Source: Jimgerdemannia flammicorona
Lineage: Eukaryota > Mucoromycota > Endogonomycetes > Endogonales > Endogonaceae
DNA length: 24,391 nt
Assembly (NCBI GenBank): GCA_003990745.1
Contig: RBNI01001101.1
Location: 1-24,391 of the forward strand
Reading direction: 5' to 3'
The notes beneath the pieces were generated by a model that worked only from the letters and a program-made list of their open reading frames with translations, ran no database searches and had not been told where the DNA came from. This document shows, piece by piece, positions 1-10,772 of this stretch. Each line of letters starts with the position of its first letter. Position 1 is the stretch's first letter. The translations under genes were made by a program, and so were the position numbers.

Positions 1-934
1 TCACGAAATTTCCTAATTGGGTATTGTCTGCAGCGATACGCCAATTCAACTAAGCTGGCCTTAGTTTCTTGAACTTCCTGAAATACGGAAAATCCTGAAC
101 ATCCAGAACTAGTCCAAAAAAGGACTTTGGTTGAGATGTCAACCCGATCTTGAAATCAATAAGCGTAGAGGACGTACTCCATATGAAATTGATCTTGACC
201 ATAAGAAAACGGTCTTCCAGAATATCTAGAACTTCCAGAAAACCCTTCCAGAACTACATAATGGTTACCCTAAAAAGCAACCCTCTTACAATTTCTAATA
301 CTTTCAAAATAATTATAACTAATACTAAGTATATTGAGATAAATTTTTTGATAAAGAAATATACTACAATTTCAACAATAGATGGTTCTCTTATTGACTC
401 AAGCCTTATTCTTGAGATGTCAACTAGTATTGATCACTCTCCTGTCTATAGACTTGAGCTATACTATCTTGTTTAGTTCTAGTTAGAGCTTGAAAGACTT
501 TTTACAATTCAACAAACTCTTCTTTAGGCACCTTGACAAAGCAACTGCAACCACAGCCTAGTTCTAAAAAGCAGAGAGCCTTCTCATATTTATTTATATT
601 TCTATCATTGGCCATATTATATATTTTATGCGCAGTTTGTCCGGTTTTGTAGAATACGGAATTAATCTGTCCAGATTAGCCTTTTCTCATTGGTAGTGAC
701 GTCTATCATCTCTGTCCAATTAGTATTTGGGTGGTAACGTATTCGTGCCAAGACGCGCGTTAGTTTGTTTTTTTTTCAAACCGCATACAGGTACCGCATC
801 AAATTTTCGACGGCCGGTATGGTTCTTTCGTCTGTGATGTTGACAACTTTTCGCTCCTCCATGTTCGCCTCAATTTGTAAATTGTATACCTTTAGTTGCG
901 CAACTTCAACGCCATCGCTGGATTAGTCAAACCA
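1..934. other. AT-rich stretch without a supportable gene
   Basis: No convincing coding region is seen on either strand. The open frames here are short, lack a recognisable protein character and lack good splice sites. The first 260 bases contain several scattered copies of TTCCAGAA/TTCCTGAA-like words, and the word TTGAGATGTCAAC occurs twice (near 131 and 413). The last 100 bases before position 935 would be the promoter and 5' UTR of the following broken gene. A start at ATG 861 would need a 19-nt intron to reach that gene's frame, which is too short. Confidence 0.5.
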
Positions 935-1197
935 ATGGACGCGAAGGAAGACATGTCGGAGCTCATCCAGGCCACGCTCATACATGAGACTGACAACTAT
1001 CTTTACAAATATCTTACGCAACGAGAAAAGCAAGCTTCTTTCACGGAAGATCGTCAGATCGAGCACGATGGGTATTCAGCCAGTTTGCGGAACTATAAGA
1101 ATCACCCTTTGTTGGAAGCCAACGCAATGATAGCCACGAGAATGTTTGAGGTTAGAATTTTTTTTTCTTTCTTTGGCTTGTGGCGTTCCTACTTTAC

Positions 1198-1458
1198 CCA
1201 AGCAAGAGCATCTACTGGTTGCTCTTGTGATGATCCACTGGTTCGGGTGAATAGGCAAGGTTTTTACCAAGCAAGAGCATCTACTGGTTGCGCTTGTGAT
1301 GATCCACTGGTTCGGTAAAACCTTAGATGTCAGACTTCACTTCATCCAAGCAAGAGCATCTTTCTGCGGTTGCTCTTGTGACGATCTGCTGTTCGGATGA
1401 AGCTGGAACTGCATCCAGCCAGAGCCGGTTTGCTCTTGTGATGATCCGCTGGTTTCGG
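1198..1458. repeat. Four tandem copies of a ~49-bp core with an internal inverted repeat
   Basis: Core copies lie at 1198-1246, 1267-1315, 1346-1396 and 1415-1458, so the period is 69-79 bp. Each begins CCAAGCAAGAGC or a variant and ends near CTGGTTCGG. In copy 1 the arms CAAGAGCA (1203-1210) and TGCTCTTG (1220-1227) are perfect inverted repeats around a 9-nt loop. Copy 2 has one mismatch, copy 3 keeps both arms, and copy 4 keeps the right arm with a decayed left arm. The array lies inside the first intron (1151-1560) of the broken gene, which explains why that intron is about five times longer than the others. Confidence 0.85.
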
Positions 1459-2697
1459 TCGAAGCTAGATCTGCATTCCATCACTTACAATTCTTGTCAC
1501 TTCCTCTTGTCCTCCTTCAAAGAAAGAAAAAGGTCAACAGATGTTTCTGGCTTTTGGAAGAGAATTAATAGAAAGCAACAACAGAGGGAAGAGGAAAAAG
1601 CTGCAGTGCGAGCTGCTTCGTTAGGGTACCTCAACTTTCTCGGTCAGACGGTGGGTACTGGTACTGAAGTGGGCACGTCTATAGGAGAGCCTTTCTTGGA
1701 TTGTATTCTCTAGTTCTAACGCTCTTTTCTATGACCAGCTCACCACATATGGGTCCCAAATACCGAATTTAGTTGCAAAGCGCGACAATGTTTTAGGTGA
1801 GCAGAAAAACCAGGAGAAAGGCGAAGATACTGCACATGATAAGGATTTCGAAAGGGCAATCCGCAACTAACGAATCCTCGGTGATAATATGGGAAGAAAT
1901 CTCATTAACGGAACAAGTGAGTATAACTTGTAGAAACGTTATGCACTCATACACGTATACACTTTATGAGCGGAAACAGCGTGGGTAACTCACTACAACT
2001 CTTTGGTGTTCTATCCTTAATATTAATGAGGGAGTAAACAAGGATGAAGTGCTGTCTGGTTCCAGCGATGCGAGTGCTCGCCCAGTAAGAACTGCAGTTG
2101 GCGTTATGGGAAGGAAAAAGAGCTACAAAAATCCAAAGAGGTTTCCGAAGATAACGACCTAAATACGTCATCCTACTTTCCTGTTTTCCAGAGCTCGACG
2201 AAGCGTCAAAGAGACGATAACGGTGAGGATCGTGAGGAGCAGACGTCAGCTGAAGTTGACGAGGAACCGGAGATGATCAATGAGATGGTATGATTGATTT
2301 CTTTTTTGACTTTGCCTTCTAGAATGATATATAAATTTTAACTCTGATTAATCTCTTGGTACACATAGGATTACGTCCCTTATATTGTCGATGGGATTGA
2401 AATTGTAGCGAAGTTGCTGGAACAGAAGGCTGTGTATAATTATGAGTTAGTACTCTACGTTTTGTATTTGTTGAGCTGGATGTCATTTTCTTTTACTAAT
2501 TATATTATCACTCTTAAACAGAGCTGCTTTTTATGATATCCTGGATTTGAGCGAAGAGAGGGGAAGTGACTCTATCAAGAGTCGATTTTCACCAACAGTC
2601 TGAAAAAAGCTACGCAGTGCGGCGCGCATGGAAATGGTCAAGATGAAAGATGAAGTCAAAGCTTGGCTGGTGGCTTTTGATGACAAAGTATCTAGAA

Positions 2698-2715
2698 TTT
2701 TTTTTTTTTTTTTTT
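2698..2715. repeat. 18-nt poly-T run in an intron
   Basis: Homopolymer tract within the intron 2688-2757 of the broken gene. Length is likely variable. It sits where a polypyrimidine tract would be but is some 40 nt from the acceptor. Confidence 0.8.
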
Positions 2716-3966
2716 CCAACTTCTGTGTGCTAACTGTTAACATAACCCACCAATAAGGTTCTCGAGGATATCCATCAAGAACTTTATCGGCTCTCCGCGC
2801 ATGTCCTGCAGACAACTCCGCCTCTACAAAACGAGCTTCGATATGTTCATAGGCTCTATCAAAACTTGTAAGTGGGGACTCGGCATCCTCTGATTATGCT
2901 TACAGATACAGGCATACTTAATAATATGAATGCTATCCAATCAATAGTGCGGATCTTTGGACTCAAAATCCGAACCAGCTTTTAGACAAGGATATGAGCG
3001 AGGCTACGCAAATCATACAGGCAGTCTCTCCGATGTTGAAGAATCTCTTCCAGGAAAAGTATCAGATGAAATGGGGTGAGATTGGGCTAGTGGCATCTTC
3101 AATTCGGCGTAATCAGGAGGTCGAGTCTAGCGCACGCCGGAGGCCTGGGCAGCGGACGGATGCAATCCTCTCTTTACGAAGTCACCTTGGTCAGGAGCTA
3201 TTAGTGTGCGAGGTTAGCGGGGCACCTTACGAGAATGACCTAGAGCACTTCGGTGATGACAAAATCAAGATACAAAAAGGCCTCAAGGATATGCTTAACC
3301 TTGTGGCCAAGAGGGCTGCGCGTGGTAAAAGCGATATCTTCCAGAAATTGAGGGTTTTCGGAATTCAGGTCTTCGGTAAGTTTTATTTGAAGAAATCATG
3401 AATTTCTTTTTGGGACTTCGTTCTGATCAGATACTTCTTTAAATCTTCAGGCTGGAAAGCCTATATCTATGCAATGGATATTCCACATAAGTACCTTTAT
3501 CGTTTTGAGCAAGTCGCGACTTTCCGGATCCCGCAATCTCCTGCGGACCTGCTATGGATGCCAGACACAATACATGTTCTCCTGTCCATGAAGGTAGGAT
3601 GATTAATACCGACATAGAAGTAATTGAAGTAATTGTATTTGATCTAATATATAGTGCATTGATGCAGGTGTGGGTAAACCAAGCGCAGGAGAACCTGGAG
3701 AAGTTATTACGGTCATCGGTGTGCTTTTCGCTTGAGGGAAATCGAACGCCGCCTTCTTCGCCCATGGGATATATCTCCAAGACTTTGGACACGCCACATA
3801 AACCCAAAAAGGTCAAGCACCCTGCACTTGCGTAAAAGGGTTGTGGATTATACAGTATCAGCACCGTGGCGAATCAAATTTCCATTTCTTAATCGCATGT
3901 AGTTGAGACAAAGTGACTTTCTATTATGGATAGAAACTTGAGGGAACATTAAATTGACGTGTGACG

Positions 3967-4807
3967 TCACAAGTTCACTTTGTTTTGTATTTGGTGAAGT
4001 CGTTGAGGTGATATAATATCCAGTTCTGCATCAATTTTGGTAGTATCAGATTTAGCGTTGATTTTAGTAATATCAGATTCAGCAATAGGTTCAGTAGTAT
4101 CAGATTCAATAATAGGTTCTACATCCAAAGTAGATTGACTAAATATAAATAAAATTATTAGATTAATAATATGCAGTAAGTTATAAGCTACAAATTCTAC
4201 ATTTTTTTTTTTTTTTTTTTTTTATGCTAGCTGCAAGTGGCTATAATAGTTACTAGCCACAAACTACTAACAATAAGCCGCTACAAGTCACTATACAAGC
4301 TACAAGCCACAAGCCACCACAAGCTACAAATAAGCTGCAATAACTGTAAGTTGCAAGCCACAAGCAAGCTGCAAGCTGCAAGCTGCAATAACTGTAAGCT
4401 GCAAGCTGCAAGCTGCAATAACTATAAGCCACAAGCTGCAAGCAAGCTGCAAGCCACAATAACTGTAAGCTGCAAGCTGCAAGTAAGCCACAAGCTACAA
4501 TAACTATAAGCTGCAAGCTGTAAGTAAGCAAGCCACAAGCTGCAATGTAAGCCACAAGCTGCAATGCAAGCCACAAGCTGCAAGCTATAATAAGCTACTA
4601 CTAGCTACTATGAGTTACTATAAGTATTATAAGTTATAAAATTTCTTACCTATGTTCAACTAGTATGTCATTTGTATTATTGTCAGAGTCTGCATTCTTC
4701 TCATTAGAAGAAATATATATAGATATAAGTTTTTGAAAGTCCTCAATTAAGGATATAAGTTCTGGATGAGTTTCAGAGAAGATAGAAGCTAAAAAATCTT
4801 GTAACAT
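3967..4807 (-). CDS. Possible two-exon gene, 109-aa acidic low-complexity protein
   Basis: Each exon alone is below 60 codons. Exon 1 is 4807-4650 (158 nt, from ATG) and exon 2 is 4138-3967 (172 nt, to TGA). Together they make 330 nt, in frame. The intron 4649-4139 (511 nt) has a consensus donor (AG|GTAAGA) and a strong acceptor (TTTATATTTAG) preceded by CTAAT-type branch sequences. The N-terminal half is helical and hydrophobic-acidic (MLQDFLASIFSETHPELISL). The C-terminal half has imperfect repeats around ESDTTEPIAESDITK and ends LHQIQNKVNL. There is no recognisable domain, signal peptide or membrane segment. The frame is open upstream of the ATG back to a TAA about 26 codons earlier, so a further 5' exon is possible. 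It could also be a remnant of a transposon gene. Support is splice-site quality and frame retention only. Confidence 0.4.
4202..4223. repeat. 22-nt poly-T tract
   Basis: Uninterrupted T run directly abutting the degenerate tandem repeat that follows. On the minus strand it is a poly-A run inside the proposed intron 4649-4139. Confidence 0.85.
4224..4620. repeat. Degenerate tandem repeat of AAGCTGC/AAGCCAC-type units
   Basis: About 400 bp is built from 7-mer words AAGCTGC, AAGCCAC, AAGCTAC, AAGTAAG and the joiner AATAACTGTAAG. They are arranged in higher-order blocks, for example three AAGCTGC words followed by AATAACTGTAAG near 4369-4420. The composition leaves both strands free of stops for about 90-107 codons, giving apparent Leu/Ala/Cys/Tyr-rich or Lys/Gln-rich peptides that should not be taken as genes. 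The block lies within the proposed intron of the small minus-strand gene. Confidence 0.85.
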
Positions 4808-4945
4808 ATTGGTGGTATTTTTGAATATAGAATATGAATGAGATGTAGTTGACAGAGCAAAGAAGTTGACAGTTTATAATGTGTAACATAATATATAGAC
4901 ATATGACTGACTCAATATACAGTCACTAGGAAATTAACAAAGTGT

Positions 4946-5102
4946 GCCATAAAGTACCTTTTAATAAAATTTGCATATTATGTCTCTGAACATGTGACTA
5001 GACTCAGAGTAGTGATAAAAATCAACTTTGATTTTAATAGATTTTCTGTAATTTCTCGAAAATAGTCCAGGGGGCCATAAGGCACCTTTTGAAAAATTTC
5101 AC
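4946..5102. repeat. Imperfect direct repeat pair around GCCATAA..ACCTTTT
   Basis: Copies at 4946-4975 and 5074-5102 share GCCATAA, then a 3-nt variable part, then ACCTTTT and an A/T-rich AAAATTT tail, matching at roughly three quarters of positions. They are in the same orientation, about 128 bp apart, upstream of the small minus-strand gene. They may be remnants of mobile-element termini, but no target-site duplication or partner inverted repeat was found. Confidence 0.4.
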
Positions 5103-5231
5103 GTCAAATGATCTAGCCTAGGCAACTCCTCACTTATAAATAACAGACAGACATAATCCTGATCTCAGCCCGATTTATTTTTTGTCTACCCAGATATAAT
5201 AGGTAACCTCTCTTAAAACCTCACTTATTAT

Positions 5232-8200
5232 CTAAGAATGAACTACACGCCGCCGCGCAATCGCTTTCGGTCGGTTGTCCGCAAACAACCACTTAGCCAC
5301 AATCTCAATCAAGTACGATAACCCAAAGTCAAGGAGCATGCACCACGTCAGTTTCTGCTTGAACTGCATTGTATTATGATTGAAGGGTGAGAAAAGTCAG
5401 TTGGCTTGGACCAAGAGTCACTACCAAAAACAAGAAAATAATTTTCAATTGTACCCACCTCCTCGGGGAATTTGACCAGCTTGAGCTGCTCGTTCACCCC
5501 TGGGAAGAACTCCGTCGCGCCCGCGAGCGCAATCGCACCCACACTCAATAGACCCCAGTATAGCGTTTTGTTGTCCTGGATGCGCTCGCGGAATGGATAG
5601 CCCTGCGGAAAAAGGAAGAGTGTAATTCAAATATACTTGATCAAACGAAGAGACTGAAGTATTTAAATGAATAATGTACCTGGTAGTTGATGGCGAAAGT
5701 AGAAACTTGCATGCCCAATTGAATCAGATACACAGCGCTGTTAAGTAATGATGGTTCGAATTCGCGCTCGAGATCAACTGACTTTGGCCTACAAAATTCA
5801 TAAATGCAAGTCCAATAATAGAGATTTAGTCAACCATCCATCGAGAAAAAAAAAAAAAAAATCTATCCCATCAAACGCAACTATACTCACGGCTCCCAGA
5901 CTTTGGCCAACGAGTTGATGTAGACCAGCGCGACGATATGGACCGTGAACTGGCCCATGACCGAGACGATGATGTACGGGTTGAAGATGTTGGTCTGTGG
6001 GCGCTCCTTGGACAATTTCTCAAGAGGCTGTTGGAATGGGTGGTGGCATTATTAGTTGGATTGCTTAAAGCAATGTAAACCGATACGCTACATCAAAGGT
6101 ATACCCCCACCTCATTCAAAACAAAGTATACCAACCTTGGCCCTCGAGATGCACAGGAAGCACACGGCCATGAGCATGCCCGAGATGGTCGCCTGCAGAT
6201 CGCCAAACTTGATACCGTCCAGGTACAGAACAGAGAGCGAGTAGGCCGAGATGAGGCAGTTAAGCGCAAGAATCTTGTACATCTGGATCGTGGCAACGAG
6301 CGTGCAGCGGCCCTGTCGGATGATGTTGTTGACTGCGAGTGATGGTTGGGAAGAAAAGTCAAGTTACAAATCAGAGCAGTGAAGGCAGCATTGAGCGTCA
6401 AAAACGTGGGGTACTCACTGGCGACGACATTGCTGAGCTTGGAAGTGAATGGCGCGGCGACGGAGGCGTCGCCAAACTTGATAGTTGGGGGTTCTTCCAT
6501 GTCCATGTCTTCCATGAGCTTGGAGGTCATACTCTCCATCTGTCATGATAAAAATCAATATCGAAGCAATGTCAGCACTCAGATACGGCTCAACAATATT
6601 CCATCGGGGTCTCAACCTAATGAATTAACCGAGCCCTTCTCCTCCAGCCGAATTCCCTACCTGCTGCTGAGCTTGGAATTTCTTCGACTGCTGTGGGGTC
6701 ATGTTCTGCTGTGCGAGCCTGGCCTGTTCTATCTGGGCGGCGGCATCAGGGTACAGGTGAGCGATGGCGGGCGGGGGCGGGGGCACGGGCATGTTGAACC
6801 TGGCTGACACCTTCTTCTGGTTCTCGTACATGTCCTTGAGCCGGTCGATTCGCTGCCGCTCCGCGATCTTTTTCAAGTCCTCGATTGTCCCGTCCAGGAG
6901 CGCCACACCGATGTGTGCCTGCTTCAGCGCACCAACGTCGTTCGTGCCGTCGCCGGCCATCAGCGTCGTGTAACCATAGTTCTTGAACGAGGTCAGAATG
7001 AATTCCTGAAGGTAGAAATGAAGCCAAGGTACGTGAGTGAGATTCAATCAAATCTTGCTGGTCAAGCATGGGAAAGTATATAGGATCAGAAAGTATGAGC
7101 GTGCTCAATTGGGTACCTTTTGTGAAGGTGACACGCGGGCATAAACCCATGTATGCTCCAACACATCCCTCCATGATGATTTATCCATAAACTGGTTCAT
7201 TGCCGGGCCGGTCAAACAGATATCGTACTCTTCCAAGATCTTGGTATCAACGGGTTTTGCCGGGTCCACAGCGATCTGTATCTTCTCGTCGATCGACTTG
7301 AACACTAGATCATCCTCGCCCGTGCCATCTTCGCGAACGTCCAAGATGAGCACGTCGCGATCCACGATCTCGACCTCGCGAGCGACGTGGCAGGCTGTCA
7401 GGGCGTTGTCGCCGGTGATCATGATGCAGCGATGGGAAGACTCGTTGAGCTGGCGGAGAGACTCCTTGGAATCCTCCTTGAGCGGGCAGGTGAAGACGAG
7501 GAAGCCGGCGAAGATGAGGTCGGACTCAACGGATTCGCGCGTCAAGTTGTTGATCTGGTCACTGCTAAGGCCGTCCTTGAGGAACTTGTAGCCGAGGGCC
7601 AGCACGCGTGAGCCGCGCCGTGTGAAGAACTTGTATGTTTCCTCGTAATTGTCGGGGACGTGCGTGTACATCTTGCGGAGCGTCTCGGGCGCACCCTTGA
7701 CGGAGACGAAGGTCTTGGCATTCGAGAAGTCGTAGTGGTTGAGGTACGAAACGGAGGCTTGGCGTTTCAGGGCAGACGAGAATTGGAAGCGGCGACGAAT
7801 CTGAAGGTTCTGGCGATGTCCCTTCTCGTTTTCCTTTGGTGAAACGATGTCGCCCTTGTTCAGCTTCCATTGGATGGCCTCCAGCGTCACCTTCTCCATC
7901 GGATCACCAACAATGCCGTCCTCGAGAAGCACGAGCGCGTGCGCCGAAGACAGAACCCAGGTTGTTTCGCGCGGTGTCTCGGTGGTGGCCCTCAATTGCA
8001 TTAACCCATCTTTGGCGATGCCGGCCACGCCCTCGACGACGAGATCTTCGCCAGTCAAGGTGCCAGTTTTGTCAAAGCAGCAAACGTCAACCTTGCCAGC
8101 GAAGGGAATGCGGAAGGGTTCGGTACAGTAGATGGCTGGTTCCATGAAATGATTCAATAAATATGATGTGAATGTGCAAAGCCGGTCAAGGGTGTCAAAA

Positions 8201-10758
8201 TTTCTATTAAACAAGCAAACTCACCGAATCGAGAGAGAGCAACCAAGCTAGTATTAACCGCCAAACTCAATTCCATCGGCAACTCCGGTGGCACGACGGA
8301 TGTGATGATCAAGATACAATCCAACAGCAACTTGGAGCGCTTCCGATCGTTCTTGACGCCCTCTATCCAGACGTACCGCGAGGCAGCAATGGCGAAGCAG
8401 AGCAAGAACAGGATGAAGAGCAGGGCCTCAAAGTTGTTAGCCGTCACACGCTCGGTTGAATACACCATCGTGCGCACTAGCTTGCCCTGAGATGTGCCGA
8501 AACCGGTACGGACGACCTGGCAGAGGCAGCCGCCGTCAGGAGCTGGGGTGATTTGGACGGCGGTGTGTATAAAGTCAGCACGATGTACGGCGGTATTTGG
8601 TATATGTATCCATAACTCTTTGAGATTCCAACACATTTCCTATTCATACATTTGTGGCCACTGCTTACCATGCAACCTGCCCTCTGACGGAGGAGTCACC
8701 TGCAGCACTTTAGTACCGCCGTATAACACGTTAAGCTTATCGGCCCCAGTCAGATCGAGTTCGTCGTCAGGATTGCGCAGGGACACGGATTCCTACAAGC
8801 GATTTTTCAACCAGAGGCAGAGAGGTGTTGTGAGCACGAATCTCAAGAACGGCTTGCAAAGGGCATAAGGATGGTCCGCCCTTAAAATCCAGAGTTCGCC
8901 ATCAGGAATTGTCCGAAAGTGCATACCTTCAAGAGCGGAGTTGACTCGCCCGACAACATAGCCTCATTGACAATGCAAGAGCCGTCGACAATGACCATAT
9001 CGCAGGGCACGGAGGATTCATCCTTGGAGCGAACTAAGTGGAAAAAGAAGCATGAGCGACAAGCAGCCGACAACACGAGTTAATCTAGGACTGACAACTC
9101 ACCAACGGAGCACAAGTCACCGGGGAGGAGTTCGTCAGACTGGACTGTGATCCACTTCTTGTTGCGACGGACGTAGACGGGGTAGGGCTTCTGAGCCATG
9201 GTGCGGAATTCACCGATAGTTTTGATACGCTATTAAATTATAAAGCAAACCCGCATATAAGGTAACGTGCCAATATACTTGGCCCCGACAGTACACATAT
9301 GGCAAGAACTCTCCCATACCGACCAGACACATACCTGGAACACAACGGTGCACTCGAACACGATGAGCATGAACAGGGTGAAGAGTGAGTAGTACCAGTA
9401 CTCGTCGAGACACCAAAGACCGACGCAGAAGATCTGGAAGACGAAGAAAGGGGCTACGGCGTGCTCCTTGAAGAGCTCCATGAAGCTTGGCATCGGGATC
9501 TCAAAGCTGACAGAGAGAAGAAATCGATGGAGAGGTAGGTTAGACATCAGATGTGCCAACATGGAAGTTCGCGTTCCAATAACGCATGGTGTCCAGATTG
9601 AGAACATACCGATTCAAGCCATACTTCTCCGTCACATATGCAACATCATTTTCAGTCTCGAGACCGCGGGCGTTCTGGTAGGTGGAAAGAGGAGGATGGA
9701 AGTCCGAAGGGAAGCGCGTCTTCACGAACACTTTCTTGTCCTCGTCCCAGGTATACTTTTTCTTCTGGAAGTGGAATGAGGTCTCGCCAGATTTGAGAAG
9801 GGTGGTGGGCTAGAGGAGTTTGGATAGACGGGGAATGGAAAGGTTGTTAAATTCTGACGAGCGGCGACCAGAAGAACAAAGTTTCATATGGAAATTGAAA
9901 TGTGCGCGTATTGCATTTATGCCCTAGGATTGGAAACTAGGAAGAATGCACATTTCTCAATTGCGAAATGGTTTCATTTCACACACAAGGTCGACAGTTT
10001 GTTCCCTTTGTTCCTTGTGCCGTATACTAAAATAACTCATAATCAAACACATACTTTACTGTGATGTATTTCGCATAGGGTGCCAACACCTTTATGACTC
10101 GCGGGAACGATCTTGATAATCGAGGCGACGGCGGGGTCGGTTTCCTTCAGAAAAAAAAAAGAACCTGTCAGGTTGGATCGTTTCGGACGACAAGGTTTAC
10201 GGTTGCGTGCCACGCCAATCCATTCTTCGTTTTCCCGGGTCAGCCAATGCCCAACACCATACAGTACCTTTATACACGTAAAAGCAGCATTGACGGAGAC
10301 GCTCCATTGGCATGCGAGGAAGGACAGGGCGTGGGAGGTGCAGATGAAGCCTAGGGTGACGAAGGTCCATTCCTCTGATCCAAGGTAGGTCTCATACTTG
10401 AAGAAGTAGACATACAACCAGATAGGGTAGAGAACGGCGAAGGGCCAGATGTAGGTGCGCCATTTGAAAGGAAGCGGGTTATGAAGCGAGGCTGAGACGA
10501 TGGACTTGGACTGCACCAGAGTCTGGGGCCTGGAGTTGTACGGTGAGCTAGAGGGTTAATTTTAAAATCTCGAGTGCACAGTTTAGTCTGCCCGTAGACA
10601 GTTGAATAACATACATTTTTTATTTTTTTTTCCGTTTGCCCAGGCAAGATTCTTGTGGGGGAGGAGTTCTGGTGGAGTTGTCGGAAGTCGTAGGGTGTCG
10701 GAGGTCCAAGCAAGAAAGACTTAACCCAATCCACGAATCCACGTCACCTTCGTAACAT
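5232..10758 (-). CDS. SPF1: P5A-type ATPase Spf1 / ATP13A1 (ER transmembrane-helix dislocase)
   Basis: Seventeen exons on the minus strand: 10758-10748, 10547-10268, 10144-10055, 9809-9610, 9506-9335, 9229-9103, 9033-8927, 8792-8669, 8542-8225, 8135-7117, 7005-6661, 6539-6419, 6332-6136, 6027-5891, 5788-5680, 5602-5459, 5363-5232. They sum to 3633 nt, 1210 aa, close to the yeast protein. Visible landmarks are the actuator loop SGES (about residues 321-324), the P5A signature PPELPMEL (455-462), the phosphorylation motif DKTGTLT with Asp498, and the hinge GDGTNDVG (834-841). A Gln/Pro-rich insertion (about 870-925) precedes the last membrane helices, and the tail is basic. Members of this family sit in the ER membrane and remove mistargeted mitochondrial tail-anchored or signal helices. 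The catalytic residues are intact. Exon 1 (MLR) is the least certain part. It is needed because exon 2 has an upstream stop and no ATG. Confidence 0.95.
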
Positions 10759-10766
10759 TTTGGACT

Positions 10767-10772
10767 CACGTG
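10767..10772. promoter_or_regulatory. CACGTG E-box just upstream of the SPF1 start
   Basis: The palindrome CACGTG lies 8 bp upstream of the proposed SPF1 ATG. In fungi this core is bound by bHLH factors of the Cbf1/Tye7 type. Position inside the probable 5' UTR makes function uncertain. Confidence 0.25.

Larger units (their letters stand above)
935..3835 (+). pseudogene. Broken multi-exon gene, fungal family with a PD-(D/E)XK-like core
   Basis: Function is not recognised. Exons I can support are about 935-1150, 1561-1650, 1739 onward (unclear to about 2290), 2369-2445, 2522-2687, 2758-2867, 2948-3375, 3451-3593 and 3668-3835, with GT...AG introns that keep phase from 2369 to the stop. The central exon reads RTDAI, then 13 residues later CEVSG, followed by a basic helix-rich stretch. 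That spacing of an acidic residue and E-x-S resembles a PD-(D/E)XK nuclease core with Ser in place of the usual Lys. The C-terminus is basic (PHKPKKVKHPALA). The frame is broken by TGA at 2601-2603, inside otherwise continuous coding sequence (SRFSPTV, stop, KKLRSAARM). A second break falls at TAA 1868-1870, and exon structure between 1870 and 2160 is ambiguous. Downstream splice sites are intact, so inactivation looks recent, or the stop is an assembly error. The start at 935 is the first in-frame ATG. Confidence 0.55.

Noticed and set aside
150..476. 108-codon plus-strand frame near the left edge
   Set aside because: Ile/Ser/Thr-rich composition follows the local AT-rich bias. It has no ATG-led conserved sequence, domain or splice signals.
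4237..4576. Open frames of 88 and 107 codons on opposite strands
   Set aside because: Both are by-products of the heptamer repeat, which lacks stop codons in these frames. The peptides are low-complexity and no start context or splice support exists.
7241..8147. Plus-strand open frames opposite SPF1
   Set aside because: They are antisense shadows of the large conserved SPF1 exon, whose minus-strand translation carries all P-type ATPase motifs.
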